Part shown: positions 15,451-23,765 of the stretch, piece by piece
Layout of the letters: each line of letters opens with the position of its first letter
Numbering within the stretch: position 1 is the stretch's first letter
Source: Rothia sp. (in: high G+C Gram-positive bacteria)
GTDB taxonomy: Bacteria; Actinomycetota; Actinomycetes; Actinomycetales; Micrococcaceae
Direction of reading: 5' to 3'
NCBI GenBank assembly: GCA_030529845.1
Contig: JAUMWB010000002.1
Location: forward strand, 393,170 to 457,169
Length of the DNA: 64,000 nt
The notes under the pieces: generated by a model
Seen by the model: the letters and a program-made list of their open reading frames with translations, nothing else
What the model was told of the DNA's origin: nothing
The model's database searches: none
Program-made: the position numbers and the translations under genes

Positions 15451-17007
15451 TTATTCGGGCAGGTCAAGCATGTGCTCAACGTCCATGGGTACTCGGCCTG
15501 TGAAGAAGTCGGGGCGTTTGAACCGCTGGTAGAACATGACGGCAACACCGAGGGCAAGGAGAACCAGGGAGAGGATGAAGACCAGGCCGATACCACCGAT
15601 TTCTGAACCGGAGCCGTAGGCGGGGTCCATGGAATCAACGAAGGTCTGAGCGAAGAAAAGCACCAGGATGATGCCGCCGATAAGGGGCAAGATGAACTGG
15701 TTGAAGAGGTTGCGAGACCCGCTCTTAAGGGAGGTCTTGCGGAAGTACCAGACGCAGGCGAAGGCGGTAACACCGTAGTAGAGGCAGACCATGAGGCTGA
15801 GAGCCGCGATGGTGTCCCAGAGTACCGAGGTGGAGATAAAGCGCATGGCCACGTAGAAGATGCTGGCAATCAGGCAGGAGACGATAGTGGCGTAGGAGGG
15901 TGCCTGGTACTTGGGCGAGAGGCGGGCGAATTTGGGGCCGAGGGCCTTGTAGTAGCCCATGGCCAGCAGGGTGCGGGCCGGGGAGACGGCGGTGGACTGT
16001 AGGGAGGCGAGCGCTGCGACCATCACGGCAATGGACATGAGGATACCCAGGGAGCCGAGCACGGGGCCTGAGAGGGCGGCGAAGATATTTTCCTGATTAT
16101 CAGGATTCCCCAGGCCCAGGCCATCCTCGCTGGTGCCCGCGAAGGAGAGGGTGCCGACGGAGAGGAAGAGATAGAGGACGACGATGGTCAGGATCGTGCC
16201 GACGGCGGCGGTTCCGCTGGTGGTGTGCTTGCCCTCGGTTTCTTCATTCATGGTCAGCACGGCGTCCCATCCCCAGTAAAGGAAGAAGACCAGCGACATG
16301 GAGGCGGCCAGGGTTGAAAAGGAGTCAATGCCGAAGGGGTTGAACCATTCCAGGCTGAAGGTCAGGTTGGCAAAGCCGGTGCCGGTGGCGGCCTTGTAGA
16401 GGGCGACGGCGGAGAAGAGGGCCAGGACGATTAGCTGGAAGATGATGAGGACGGTCTGGAGTTTCTGGGTGGCGTCGAGCCCGCGGTAGGTGATGTAGCA
16501 ACCGAAGGCCATGAAAGCGAGGAAGGTTGCGATATTGACCAGGTTGTTGGCGGCAAGGTCGGCGATATCGGGGTTGCCCAGGGTCTGGGAGAGGAAGAGG
16601 TAGAAGAAGTCAACGGCGATACCGGCGAGGTTAGAGAGCACCAGGATGGTGGCAACCAGCAGGGCCCAGCCGCCCATCCAGCCGATGTAGGGGCCGAAGG
16701 CCTTGGTGGTCCAGGTGAAGGTGGTGCCTGCGTCGGGCATGGCGGCGTTGAGTTCGCGGTAGCCGATGGCGACCAGGAGCATGGGGATGAAGCCGATGAG
16801 GAACATGGCGGGCATGTAGATTCCGGCTTCTGCGGCGACGGGGCCGAGGGCACCTGAGAGGGAGTAGGCGGGAGCTACAACGGAGATGCCGATGATGATA
16901 GAGGAGAAGAGGGTGACGTTGCCCGAGGATAGGCCTTTTTTGTTGGCGGCGCTGACGTCGACAGAGCCGTGGGGATTGGCTCCCGAGGTAGCTGGGGTCT
17001 GGGTCAT
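15451..17007 (-). CDS. APC-family amino-acid/polyamine permease
   Basis: 518 residues, about twelve to fourteen membrane segments. The first helix region (FSSIIIGISVVAPAYSLSGALGPVA) and the GAGTTFTW-like DAGTTFTWTTKAFGPYIGWMGGW belong to the amino acid/polyamine/organocation family. As first gene of the run permease-gabD-gabT-aldehyde dehydrogenase, and with a palindrome matching the one before putrescine oxidase upstream of it, I infer uptake of putrescine or GABA. The start at 17007 is preceded by AAAAGGAGTCAGCG, a strong ribosome-binding site. Confidence 0.87.
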   Translation of the reverse strand: MTQTPATSGANPHGSVDVSAANKKGLSSGNVTLFSSIIIGISVVAPAYSLSGALGPVAAEAGIYMPAMFLIGFIPMLLVAIGYRELNAAMPDAGTTFTWTTKAFGPYIGWMGGWALLVATILVLSNLAGIAVDFFYLFLSQTLGNPDIADLAANNLVNIATFLAFMAFGCYITYRGLDATQKLQTVLIIFQLIVLALFSAVALYKAATGTGFANLTFSLEWFNPFGIDSFSTLAASMSLVFFLYWGWDAVLTMNEETEGKHTTSGTAAVGTILTIVVLYLFLSVGTLSFAGTSEDGLGLGNPDNQENIFAALSGPVLGSLGILMSIAVMVAALASLQSTAVSPARTLLAMGYYKALGPKFARLSPKYQAPSYATIVSCLIASIFYVAMRFISTSVLWDTIAALSLMVCLYYGVTAFACVWYFRKTSLKSGSRNLFNQFILPLIGGIILVLFFAQTFVDSMDPAYGSGSEIGGIGLVFILSLVLLALGVAVMFYQRFKRPDFFTGRVPMDVEHMLDLPE

Positions 17008-17056
17008 CGCTGACTCCTTTTCACTATCACCTTCAGAGGTTGCAAGCAGAACAAGA

Positions 17057-17075
17057 AAACGAACATCATTCGTTT
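17057..17075. promoter_or_regulatory. TetR-type operator before the permease-gab operon
   Basis: AAACGAA, five bases (CATCA), TTCGTTT: a perfect 7-bp inverted repeat with the same core and the same 5-bp spacer as the 37-bp palindrome before putrescine oxidase (19588-19624). It lies 50-70 bases upstream of the permease start. The local sequence is AT-rich, as expected for a promoter. Confidence 0.75.
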
Positions 17076-17229
17076 AGTTAGTTAGATTACAACCTTAAGT
17101 GATTCTTGTGAAGTGCGTAACGAAATTTTTACACAGCATCCGCCCCAGACTGCAAGGCGCACCGCCCTGCCCGACACCCACCCAAGGAGTAGGCATCGAG
17201 CAGCGTGGCGCACACACACCCATGAGGAA

Positions 17230-18129
17230 CTAGCGACCCACTACGGGAATTGAGCCGGTCCAGGGCTCCTGAGCCGAGCCGCGGCGTCCTGGTGAATAGT
17301 CGCGGGGAACAACCACCAGCGGAATCGGCAGGCGGGTGAGAATCTTGGCGGTGTTAGAACTCAAGAAAAGCTCACCACGCTGAGCCAGCTTCGAGGACCC
17401 CGCCATGAGCACGGACCCGGCAGACCAATCCACCGACTCCACTGCCTCGGGCACGCTAGCACCCTGCCCAACGGCTACGGCAATAAAATCCGGACGCTCA
17501 GGCACCAGAGAAGACTGTTCCAGCAGGTCCCGTACACCCACCTCAGCCTCACGGGCAGCAGCCCCGTCAGCGGCGGCGTCCTCAATTAAGGACACCAGGC
17601 GCACAGCCAAGCCGGTGCGGTTGCAGGTAGCCACCGCCTCTTCCACCAGGCTAATCGAGTCGATATCGGGGGAAACAGCGCAGTCAATCTGGGCAATACG
17701 GGTGGAGGCATCGTAATTATGGGGCGCAAGAATCACCGGCACCAACGAGCGGTGCAGCAGGGCGTTACCCGCCGACCCAATGGAGTGGAAGAGCCAGCCA
17801 CCGGTCTTGGCTCCGCCCACAATGATGGCACCGGCACCAATTACTCCGGCAAACTCCATCAGCCCGGCGGCGGTAGACTCCGCCTGCCGCAGGTGAAAAC
17901 GAGCCTTGAGACTGGTGGGAACCCACTGCTGAGCCTCTTCAAGCCAGCCCACAGCCTGCTCCTGCAGCATGGCCCCAAAGTTAGAGCGCGGAGCAGCCAG
18001 GCGCGGGTTTTGCTGCTTGAGCACATAGACTACGTCGAGCTCAGCCCCTAAAGAAGAGGCAAGGGCAACCGCCAAATTGAGTGCGTCCCGGCCTCGGGGC
18101 GAGGGCGAGTAACCAACAACGTAACGCAT
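17230..18129 (-). CDS. Universal stress protein, two-domain
   Basis: 299 residues made of two UspA-like domains. Domain 1 begins RYVVGYSPSPRGRDALNLAVALA and holds the nucleotide-loop sequence GGAKTGGWLFHSIGSAGNALLHRSLVPV (G-x2-G-x9-GS type, residues about 110-138). Domain 2 (residues about 145-290) ends MAGSSKLAQRGELFLSSNTAKIL and LPIPLVVVP with a more degenerate loop. Its ATG lies three bases from the putrescine oxidase stop, so the two are co-transcribed from the TetR-controlled promoter. A tie to polyamine catabolism is unusual; protection against the H2O2 and aldehyde made by the oxidase is a plausible reason, not shown. Confidence 0.85.
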   Translation of the reverse strand: MRYVVGYSPSPRGRDALNLAVALASSLGAELDVVYVLKQQNPRLAAPRSNFGAMLQEQAVGWLEEAQQWVPTSLKARFHLRQAESTAAGLMEFAGVIGAGAIIVGGAKTGGWLFHSIGSAGNALLHRSLVPVILAPHNYDASTRIAQIDCAVSPDIDSISLVEEAVATCNRTGLAVRLVSLIEDAAADGAAAREAEVGVRDLLEQSSLVPERPDFIAVAVGQGASVPEAVESVDWSAGSVLMAGSSKLAQRGELFLSSNTAKILTRLPIPLVVVPRDYSPGRRGSAQEPWTGSIPVVGR

Positions 18130-18132
18130 GTT

Positions 18133-19563
18133 TTATCCCTTGAGTTTTTCGCTAATCATAGCGGCAGTTTTTTCGCCCATACGCACCGCACCATCGACGT
18201 GCTGGTAGCCCTCGGCGGCCAGGTCGGAACAGGACCAGTGGATGGGGCCCACGGGTTCTGACTGGTAGGCGCCGTAGCGGGAGAGACCACCAAGATCGAA
18301 GCTAGCGGCGTAGGCACCGCGAGTCCACTCTTCGGCTCCCCAGTCGGATTCGTAGTAGCGGATGGGGTTCAGGGTTTCTTCGCCCAGCATTTCTGCCATG
18401 GATTCGAGAATGGTGCGCTTGCGCTCCTCCGCTGAAAGGGTGAACATGCGGTCGGCCTTTTCGTCAGAGACGAAGCCAACCAGGGTGCCGCGCTCTTCTT
18501 CCTGGCCGGTTGCCGGGTCATAGTTGGTGTTGTCATAAATTTCCTGCACCAGGTTGTCGCAGGCAAAGGAAGTGCCCGAAAGACCCTTATCGCGCCAGAA
18601 GGGGCGGTCATAGACGGCATGAACCTTGATGACCAGCCCCAGGGACTGGTGCATGTGCATCTGGTGCTGGCGGCGATCCAGGGCGGGAACGTAGGAGACA
18701 CGGTTGTAGAGGTTGGGCGGGACGGCCATGATGGCATACTTGGCACGAACTTTGACAGCCCCGTCGGGGTTGGCGACGCCGTCCTCAGTGAAGTCTTCAG
18801 CTTCGGCCAGGACGGGGTAGTCACCCTCTTCCTGCCAGCGCAGCACGCGCACGGGGTGGCCCAGGATAATATTCTCTTCCCCAATTTTTTCAGCCAGGGT
18901 GAGGGAGACCTTCTGCATGCCACCGAGCACGCGCTGATCGAGGATGAAGTTTTCGTCCACCAGGTTGGAGAAAGAACCTGCGGAGGCCGCCATGAGGATG
19001 GCTTGCAGGGCTGAGAAGGCGTGGGAGGGCTTCGTCAGCATGGCACCGGCAATGAAGAGGGAGATATTATTGAGGGCCTCTTCGTTGTCGGTCTTGGCCT
19101 TGAGCCATTCGCGGAAGCTCACAGAGTCAAGCTCTTTAGCGCGGGGGTGAGCCCAGGGGGCTTCGGCCCCCACTTCGGCGACAATCTCGTCCATCATGTC
19201 AATCAGGCGTAGCATTTCTGCCTTGGTGACCTCATCGACGGGGAAGATATCGCCGGAGTAGCGTTTGACCTGACCATCTAGGGTTTTATAGATGGAGTCA
19301 CCCTCGCGATAGCGGGAGAAAGTTTTGAGGTCGAGCTCTTTGAGCAGGGCTTTGAGGGCGGTCTGGTCGGGTGAGACCCACTGGCCGCCGATTTCAATGA
19401 AGGCGCCGTCGAGGTCGCCGTTCCAGGTGCGGCCACCCACACGGTGGCGGGCTTCGAGGACGGCAACGGAGTGCCCAGCCTGCTGCAGGCGGTAGGCAGC
19501 GGTAAGGCCTGAGGGGCCTGCGCCGATAATGACGACATCGCGGGTGATTTCCTGGGGAGCCAT
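18133..19563 (-). CDS. puo: Flavin monoamine oxidase, probable putrescine oxidase
   Basis: 476 residues, a flavoprotein of the monoamine-oxidase family, close in length to the putrescine oxidase of Micrococcus rubens (Kocuria). It has the N-terminal dinucleotide motif VVIIGAGPSGLTAAYRL, then LEARHRVGGRTWNG and GGQWVSPDQTAL, and the C-terminal YQHVDGAVRMGEKTAAMI of the FAD domain. It would oxidise putrescine to 4-aminobutanal (cyclising to 1-pyrroline), NH3 and H2O2. The adjacent aldehyde dehydrogenases, GABA transaminase and permease make putrescine the most likely substrate. A large palindrome lies just upstream, between it and the divergent TetR gene. Confidence 0.87.
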   Translation of the reverse strand: MAPQEITRDVVIIGAGPSGLTAAYRLQQAGHSVAVLEARHRVGGRTWNGDLDGAFIEIGGQWVSPDQTALKALLKELDLKTFSRYREGDSIYKTLDGQVKRYSGDIFPVDEVTKAEMLRLIDMMDEIVAEVGAEAPWAHPRAKELDSVSFREWLKAKTDNEEALNNISLFIAGAMLTKPSHAFSALQAILMAASAGSFSNLVDENFILDQRVLGGMQKVSLTLAEKIGEENIILGHPVRVLRWQEEGDYPVLAEAEDFTEDGVANPDGAVKVRAKYAIMAVPPNLYNRVSYVPALDRRQHQMHMHQSLGLVIKVHAVYDRPFWRDKGLSGTSFACDNLVQEIYDNTNYDPATGQEEERGTLVGFVSDEKADRMFTLSAEERKRTILESMAEMLGEETLNPIRYYESDWGAEEWTRGAYAASFDLGGLSRYGAYQSEPVGPIHWSCSDLAAEGYQHVDGAVRMGEKTAAMISEKLKG

Positions 19564-19587
19564 GGTGCCCAGCCTTTCTGCAGCGCT

Positions 19588-19624
19588 AGCTACACTAAAC
19601 GAATACCGTTCGTTTAGTGTAGCT
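19588..19624. promoter_or_regulatory. 37-bp perfect palindrome, operator for the TetR regulator
   Basis: Arms of 16 bases, AGCTACACTAAACGAA (19588-19603) and its exact complement (19609-19624), surround TACCG. It lies 24 bases from the putrescine oxidase start and about 100 from the TetR gene, so one site could control both. The same AAACGAA-N5-TTCGTTT core recurs before the permease at 17057. Confidence 0.85.
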
Positions 19625-19724
19625 TGAACCCTAAGACCTGTGAAGTACCTTACGAAAATATATAAGCCGGGTACTTTTCTCCCCTATCAACCCCACCCCT
19701 AGGCGCAGTGCTACCGTTATATGC

Positions 19725-20423
19725 ATGACTCCTGCCCCCACCTCACCGCGCAACGCCGGGCGCCCCAGTGCGTCCTTGCTTACCTCGGACAAGATTACTG
19801 AAACCGCCCAGAAGCTCATGGCTACAGAAGGTGATTTCACCATGGCAAAGCTGGCACGGGCGCTTGGGGTGGCACCATCCTCTCTGTATAACCATGTAGC
19901 CTCGCGCGATGAGGTACTGGCTGCCATTTCAGACCAGGTGGCGCAGGGAATTGATACGCAGGCGCTTCAGGACGCCGCCGAGCGGGTGCGCAGCGAAGAG
20001 GTGAGCACCCTGGGCGCTAGGGCACTCTGGCTTGAGGCTACAGAGCAGTGGGCCCGGTCTTACCGGCAGGCTTTTTCGGTAGCGCCGGCGGTGGTCATGA
20101 CACTGGCGGTGACGCCGGTACGCAAAGCCCCTGCCACCTTGGCCATGTATGAGCGAGTAACTTCTGCTTTTAGAGACTTTGGCATGAGCCCGAGACAAGC
20201 ACTGCTGACAGTGGAGGCCATTGAGGCTTTTCTTCTGGGGGCAGCAACGGACATACACGCGCCGGTGAACATCTTCGACCCCGGGCAGCTCGCCCCTGAG
20301 CACCCCGTCATAGCAGAGGCCTACGCAACCTTGGGGGGCACCCCCCAAGATGAGGCTTTCAGCATCGGCCTCTCAGCCCTGCTCACCGGTCTGAGCGCAA
20401 CGCTGCCCCCGTCAAAGAGTTAG
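19725..20423 (+). CDS. TetR-family transcriptional regulator of putrescine catabolism (inferred)
   Basis: 232 residues. The N-terminal helix-turn-helix spans about residues 25-70 (KITETAQKLMATEGDFTMAKLARALGVAPSSLYNHVASRDEVLAAI), followed by a TetR_C-type ligand domain. Divergent from putrescine oxidase across a 37-bp palindrome, it is the obvious repressor of the cluster; putrescine or a product would be the natural inducer (inference). There is no Shine-Dalgarno sequence; TACCGT lies exactly seven bases before the ATG (19712-19717), so translation is probably leaderless. A hairpin follows the stop. Confidence 0.88.
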   Translation: MTPAPTSPRNAGRPSASLLTSDKITETAQKLMATEGDFTMAKLARALGVAPSSLYNHVASRDEVLAAISDQVAQGIDTQALQDAAERVRSEEVSTLGARALWLEATEQWARSYRQAFSVAPAVVMTLAVTPVRKAPATLAMYERVTSAFRDFGMSPRQALLTVEAIEAFLLGAATDIHAPVNIFDPGQLAPEHPVIAEAYATLGGTPQDEAFSIGLSALLTGLSATLPPSKS

Positions 20424-20472
20424 AACCGATACCTAGCAGCTCGTTGTATCTTCGAGAGACTAAGCCTTAAAA

Positions 20473-20526
20473 AGTCTGGGTCGCGCCCACCCTCTTTTCA
20501 AAAAAAGAATGGCAACGCGACCCGAC
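20473..20526. terminator. Hairpin between convergent TetR gene and Tat-protein gene
   Basis: AGTC(T)GGGTCGCG at 20473-20485 pairs with CGCGACCCGACT at 20515-20526, with a long loop containing A- and T-runs. It lies between two convergent stops (20423 and 20545) and can serve both. Confidence 0.5.
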
Positions 20527-20544
20527 TATTAAGATACATACCAC

Positions 20545-20997
20545 CTAGTTGGAACCGACAGTACCCCACTCGGTGAAGGTGGAGGAGAAGCCACACTGCG
20601 AGTTGTTAATGGTGTAGGTAAAACGCAGAGTGAAACCCCCATTATTGGTTTGATCCTGAGGCACAAGGGCGGTTGCAGAGAATTCCAAAGGGCCAGAGCC
20701 AGCAGGAATAGTGAGGGTCTTGCGGTCAGTAGAAAGGTTAGCCCCGGCAATGCCAGTAGGATCTGCCAACTCAGCGTTGGAAACAAGAACGATCTGGGTG
20801 TAGGAACCAGCATCAGGGAAGCTGTAGGTTGCAGTCACCCGATGGGTGCCTTCCGCTGTTTCACGAGCAAAGGTAGGTGCAATATCAGGACAGGTGAAAG
20901 AGGCTGCGTAGGCAGGAACGGCGGCAGTGGCTACAACAACAGGAGCGGCCCATGCGCCACCCTTGACCACGTTACGGCGCGAGAGTTTGTGAGTCAT
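20545..20997 (-). CDS. Small Tat-exported protein of unknown function
   Basis: 150 residues. The first 31 form a twin-arginine signal: SRRNVVKGGAWAAPVVVATA followed by AVPAYA, a likely signal-peptidase site. The mature part of about 120 residues is rich in Thr, Ser and Asn with alternating hydrophobic residues (HRVTATYSFPD, GFTLRFTYTINN), suggesting a beta-sandwich, and has two cysteines (in FTCPD and NSQCGF) that may form a disulfide outside the cell. Several actinobacterial exported proteins share this 'KGxAWAxP' leader; no function is known to me. AGAGGAAA before the ATG is a good ribosome-binding site. Base composition is more AT-rich than the neighbours. Confidence 0.75.
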   Translation of the reverse strand: MTHKLSRRNVVKGGAWAAPVVVATAAVPAYAASFTCPDIAPTFARETAEGTHRVTATYSFPDAGSYTQIVLVSNAELADPTGIAGANLSTDRKTLTIPAGSGPLEFSATALVPQDQTNNGGFTLRFTYTINNSQCGFSSTFTEWGTVGSN

Positions 20998-21304
20998 GTT
21001 TTTAATTTCCTCTAAAAGTAATAAAAAATCTTATTCATACTAACACCCAGAGCAGGTCTTATCGGTGGAAATTTTCGATAAAAATTGACACCAACCCAGA
21101 CCTAAAAGATTAGGGACTAGACCCATCTCCAACTTTTCTATTAATGGCAGCCAAAACTTGTATCATAAAAACATTCAGGTACTCCTGTATGGCTAAGAAA
21201 ATTTAATACATCCGCCCCATTATTCGCCCGCACCCTCAACTCCAACTCACCGCCCTCGCAAGCCTTATCTTTCCCACCCGCTTAAGCATGCAAAAATAGA
21301 GTCT
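20998..21304. other. AT-rich intergenic region with divergent promoters
   Basis: About 300 bases without a credible gene, markedly more AT-rich than the flanks (20998-21230). It must hold the promoters of the Tat-exported protein (minus) and the 576-residue protein (plus). I see no convincing palindrome, repeat or RNA structure in it. Confidence 0.5.
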
Positions 21305-23035
21305 ATGAGTTTTGATTCGCACTCCGAGCTCCCCCCGCATCTTTTAGCTCTCGCACACCTTACCCAGTGGCATTCAGAGGCCCACCAGCAGCCCCTGGAG
21401 GTCCGTTTTACCGTACACAACACCACGCTAGATAGTGTTGCTTGCGCCATCACGGGCTCTTTAGGCACCCCACCCCCAGCTGATTATGCCCGCTCAGCCA
21501 CCGTCGCCATCTACGAACTAGCTCGCAGTGGAGCCTTCAAAGGTTCCTATAACGTGCGTATCAACTCATCACCAGGTGGCCAGGTCATCGTCAAACAGAT
21601 GCCCCTCTCCCCCGTATCTGAACATGACACTGAACACATCGACACACCCGTCGAAGACCCAGGGGCCACTGTCTCAAATAATGGGCTACGCCTGCGCTCT
21701 GCCCTGCTCGCCCGCGGGCATAACTCTGGTTATTCTCCCGCTGAGGTCACTGCCGAAGAGAAACAACGCGGCTTTACCTTCACCCCCGAGCTCAAGTTCT
21801 ATCGGGCTCTAGTACGCAACGGGGTGGTTGCTGAGGTGGCCGGGCAGAACGTCATTGCCTCTACCCCTCAGGCCGATTTTGGGGCGTCCACCCTCGATTC
21901 TGCCCCCTGGAAGGCACCCGAGAAGACGGACGGCACCGTCCAAGCCGTCCTGAACCACACCCTCTGGCTTGAAATTGCCAACTCCCCCAGCCACCTCTAC
22001 GCCATTGATTTAGCCCCCAGCTCCCAGGGCACCGTGGGGCAGGTCATTGCGCGCAAGCGGGGTGAAGCGTCGGTACCGGTGCAGGTTGCCCTGTCATTGG
22101 CAGATTTTGTGACCGGCGAGCTGGTAGGTCAGGACGCCGCTAGCAGCTCTCCCGTCGCAGCCGCACCCACTGACCCCCAGACTTCAGCAGGAGCATCACC
22201 CCTAGCGCAAACTATCGCCTGGGTAGGCACCGTTGAGCCTATCGCGCTACCCGGTTTCCTGGGCTGGACTTTAGCTCCCACAGAGGCTCGCTACCGTGCG
22301 GTTCTGGCTGAGGTTGACCCCGGATCAGCAGCAGAGCCTGAGCCCGCCGTGGCCCCAGAACCCGCCAAGGGTGACGAAGCACCTGCTGCTGAAGCAGTAC
22401 CGGCCCCCGCTCAGATGGATGATTCTGAGCCGGTCATCGCTCCCGCAGCGCCGGTGGTTATTAAGTCCACTACGACCTCAGAAAACGCTTCAAACCTCTT
22501 CGCGACCCAGGAGGCAGACGAGCCTGCCCCCGCACCGTCCGCCACCCCCGGCTCTGAAGCCTCCCCGATGCCGTCCGCTGAAGAGCAGGGCGAGGCAGGC
22601 GTCCGCACCGATGAAGAACCCGCGGCCCCCACAGCAGACGATCGGGGCTCTACGGACGAAGGGGCGTCCAGCCCCCTCAGCCGGGCGGCAAGCGCCTATG
22701 CAGCAGCGGCTTTCCCCAATGACCTGCCCATCACCACCGGTGAGAAAACTCAGGATATCCGTGATATAGACCCGGGTGTAGCCCGCGTCCCGGCCTCCCC
22801 CGAGCAGAAAAATATCGCTAACACCATCGGCACCCTGGCTTTTGGAACCCCCGAGGAGCGCAAGGAGTATCGGAGCACTGATACCGATGCTGTTCCCAGC
22901 ATCGCGGCCCGGGCTAAGAAGGTTTCGCTGGCATCTGCGCAGGTGGAGCCCCAGCCCCCTGCAGAAGAGGACGAGCAGAAGCAGGACGACCGCGGCCTGC
23001 GTTCAGCCCTGCGCAAGTTCTTTATCGGCGACTAG
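21305..23035 (+). CDS. Uncharacterised acidic Pro/Ala-rich protein
   Basis: 576 residues, not recognised. Residues 1-110 look like a compact domain (HLTQWHSEAHQQPLEVRFTVHNTT ... SATVAIYELARSG). Residues 120-290 form a second folded part, and about 300-470 are low-complexity, rich in Pro, Ala, Glu and Ser (for example EPEPAVAPEPAKGDEAPAAE), probably disordered. The C-terminus is charged and ends LRSALRKFFIGD, a possible amphipathic helix. No signal peptide or membrane segment is seen, so it is likely cytoplasmic. It stands alone between an AT-rich promoter region and an intrinsic terminator. Confidence 0.7.
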   Translation: MSFDSHSELPPHLLALAHLTQWHSEAHQQPLEVRFTVHNTTLDSVACAITGSLGTPPPADYARSATVAIYELARSGAFKGSYNVRINSSPGGQVIVKQMPLSPVSEHDTEHIDTPVEDPGATVSNNGLRLRSALLARGHNSGYSPAEVTAEEKQRGFTFTPELKFYRALVRNGVVAEVAGQNVIASTPQADFGASTLDSAPWKAPEKTDGTVQAVLNHTLWLEIANSPSHLYAIDLAPSSQGTVGQVIARKRGEASVPVQVALSLADFVTGELVGQDAASSSPVAAAPTDPQTSAGASPLAQTIAWVGTVEPIALPGFLGWTLAPTEARYRAVLAEVDPGSAAEPEPAVAPEPAKGDEAPAAEAVPAPAQMDDSEPVIAPAAPVVIKSTTTSENASNLFATQEADEPAPAPSATPGSEASPMPSAEEQGEAGVRTDEEPAAPTADDRGSTDEGASSPLSRAASAYAAAAFPNDLPITTGEKTQDIRDIDPGVARVPASPEQKNIANTIGTLAFGTPEERKEYRSTDTDAVPSIAARAKKVSLASAQVEPQPPAEEDEQKQDDRGLRSALRKFFIGD

Positions 23036-23065
23036 GCCACTGAGAGCTCGCTGATAAGGCGCAAC

Positions 23066-23104
23066 AGGCGGCGCACCCCGGTTACGGGTGCGCCGCCTAA
23101 TCTT
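23066..23104 (+). terminator. Intrinsic terminator of the 576-residue protein gene
   Basis: AGGCGGCGCACCC (23066-23078) pairs with GGGTGCGCCGCCT (23086-23098) across a short loop, followed by AATCTTTTCT. This is a classic stem plus T-rich tail 30 bases after the stop. Confidence 0.75.
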
Positions 23105-23165
23105 TTCTGCGAGCCCCAGCGGGCGTAGGCTTGGTAGAGCACACGAATCAACGAACGGAGTAGTA

Positions 23166-23729
23166 GTGGCACGCTCATCTCGCAACGCCCTGGGGAGCAC
23201 CCCCCTTGAAGTTTTCATTCCGGCTACCGGCGAAAACCCGGACGACCCCGGCGACACCCAGCGCGACGCCTTCCTTGCTGAAGCCCAGGAGCTGCTTGAT
23301 GAGGGTCTTGATATTGCCGTCTACTCCACCGACTCCTACCCGTCTGCTTTTGTGGACTGTGAGCCAGTGGCTGATCAGCTGGCTATGGCAGGGCAGGAGG
23401 TCCTGCCTATCTTGTTGGTAGAGGGCCTGGTCAAGGTGTCCTACATGTACCCTACCGCTGAGCAGCTCCGCCGTTTCTCCCGCTTTGGTGAGGTCAAACA
23501 GCCCAAGGTTAACGCAGCTGCAGCCGCCTGCGGCACAGGCGGTGCGGACGACCCCACCACGGTTCCTGGCACTGAGCCAGCTGGGTTTGCGGCCGTCCTG
23601 GCAGGAGTGACCCCTAAGCCTGCCGGAGGGCCCGATATCGGCAACCGGGTCAACCTGATGGGGGGCCACGATTCCGTAGCGACTTCACAGGGCGCCTCCT
23701 GTGGCTGCGGTTGCGGGTGTGGCCACTAA
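23166..23729 (+). CDS. ArsD-like thioredoxin-fold protein with cysteine-rich tail
   Basis: 187 residues from the GTG at 23166, which has GGAG five bases upstream; the frame is open to 23088 through the preceding terminator, so that longer start is unlikely. Residues 12-110 match the pattern of arsenic metallochaperone ArsD (PLEVFIPATG..., DEGLDIAVYSTDSYPSAFVD, VLPILLVEGLVKVSYMYPTAEQLRRF). However, the N-terminal Cys-Cys/Cys metalloid site is absent, replaced by TGENPDDPG. A linker leads to the C-terminal ASCGCGCGCGH, four closely spaced cysteines and a final histidine, a likely metal or cluster ligand. No arsenic genes are nearby. The fold assignment is moderate; the function is unknown. Confidence 0.6.
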   Translation: MARSSRNALGSTPLEVFIPATGENPDDPGDTQRDAFLAEAQELLDEGLDIAVYSTDSYPSAFVDCEPVADQLAMAGQEVLPILLVEGLVKVSYMYPTAEQLRRFSRFGEVKQPKVNAAAAACGTGGADDPTTVPGTEPAGFAAVLAGVTPKPAGGPDIGNRVNLMGGHDSVATSQGASCGCGCGCGH

Positions 23730-23765
23730 AATAGAGCCGACACACATTTTTCTAAGGAGTAGTCG

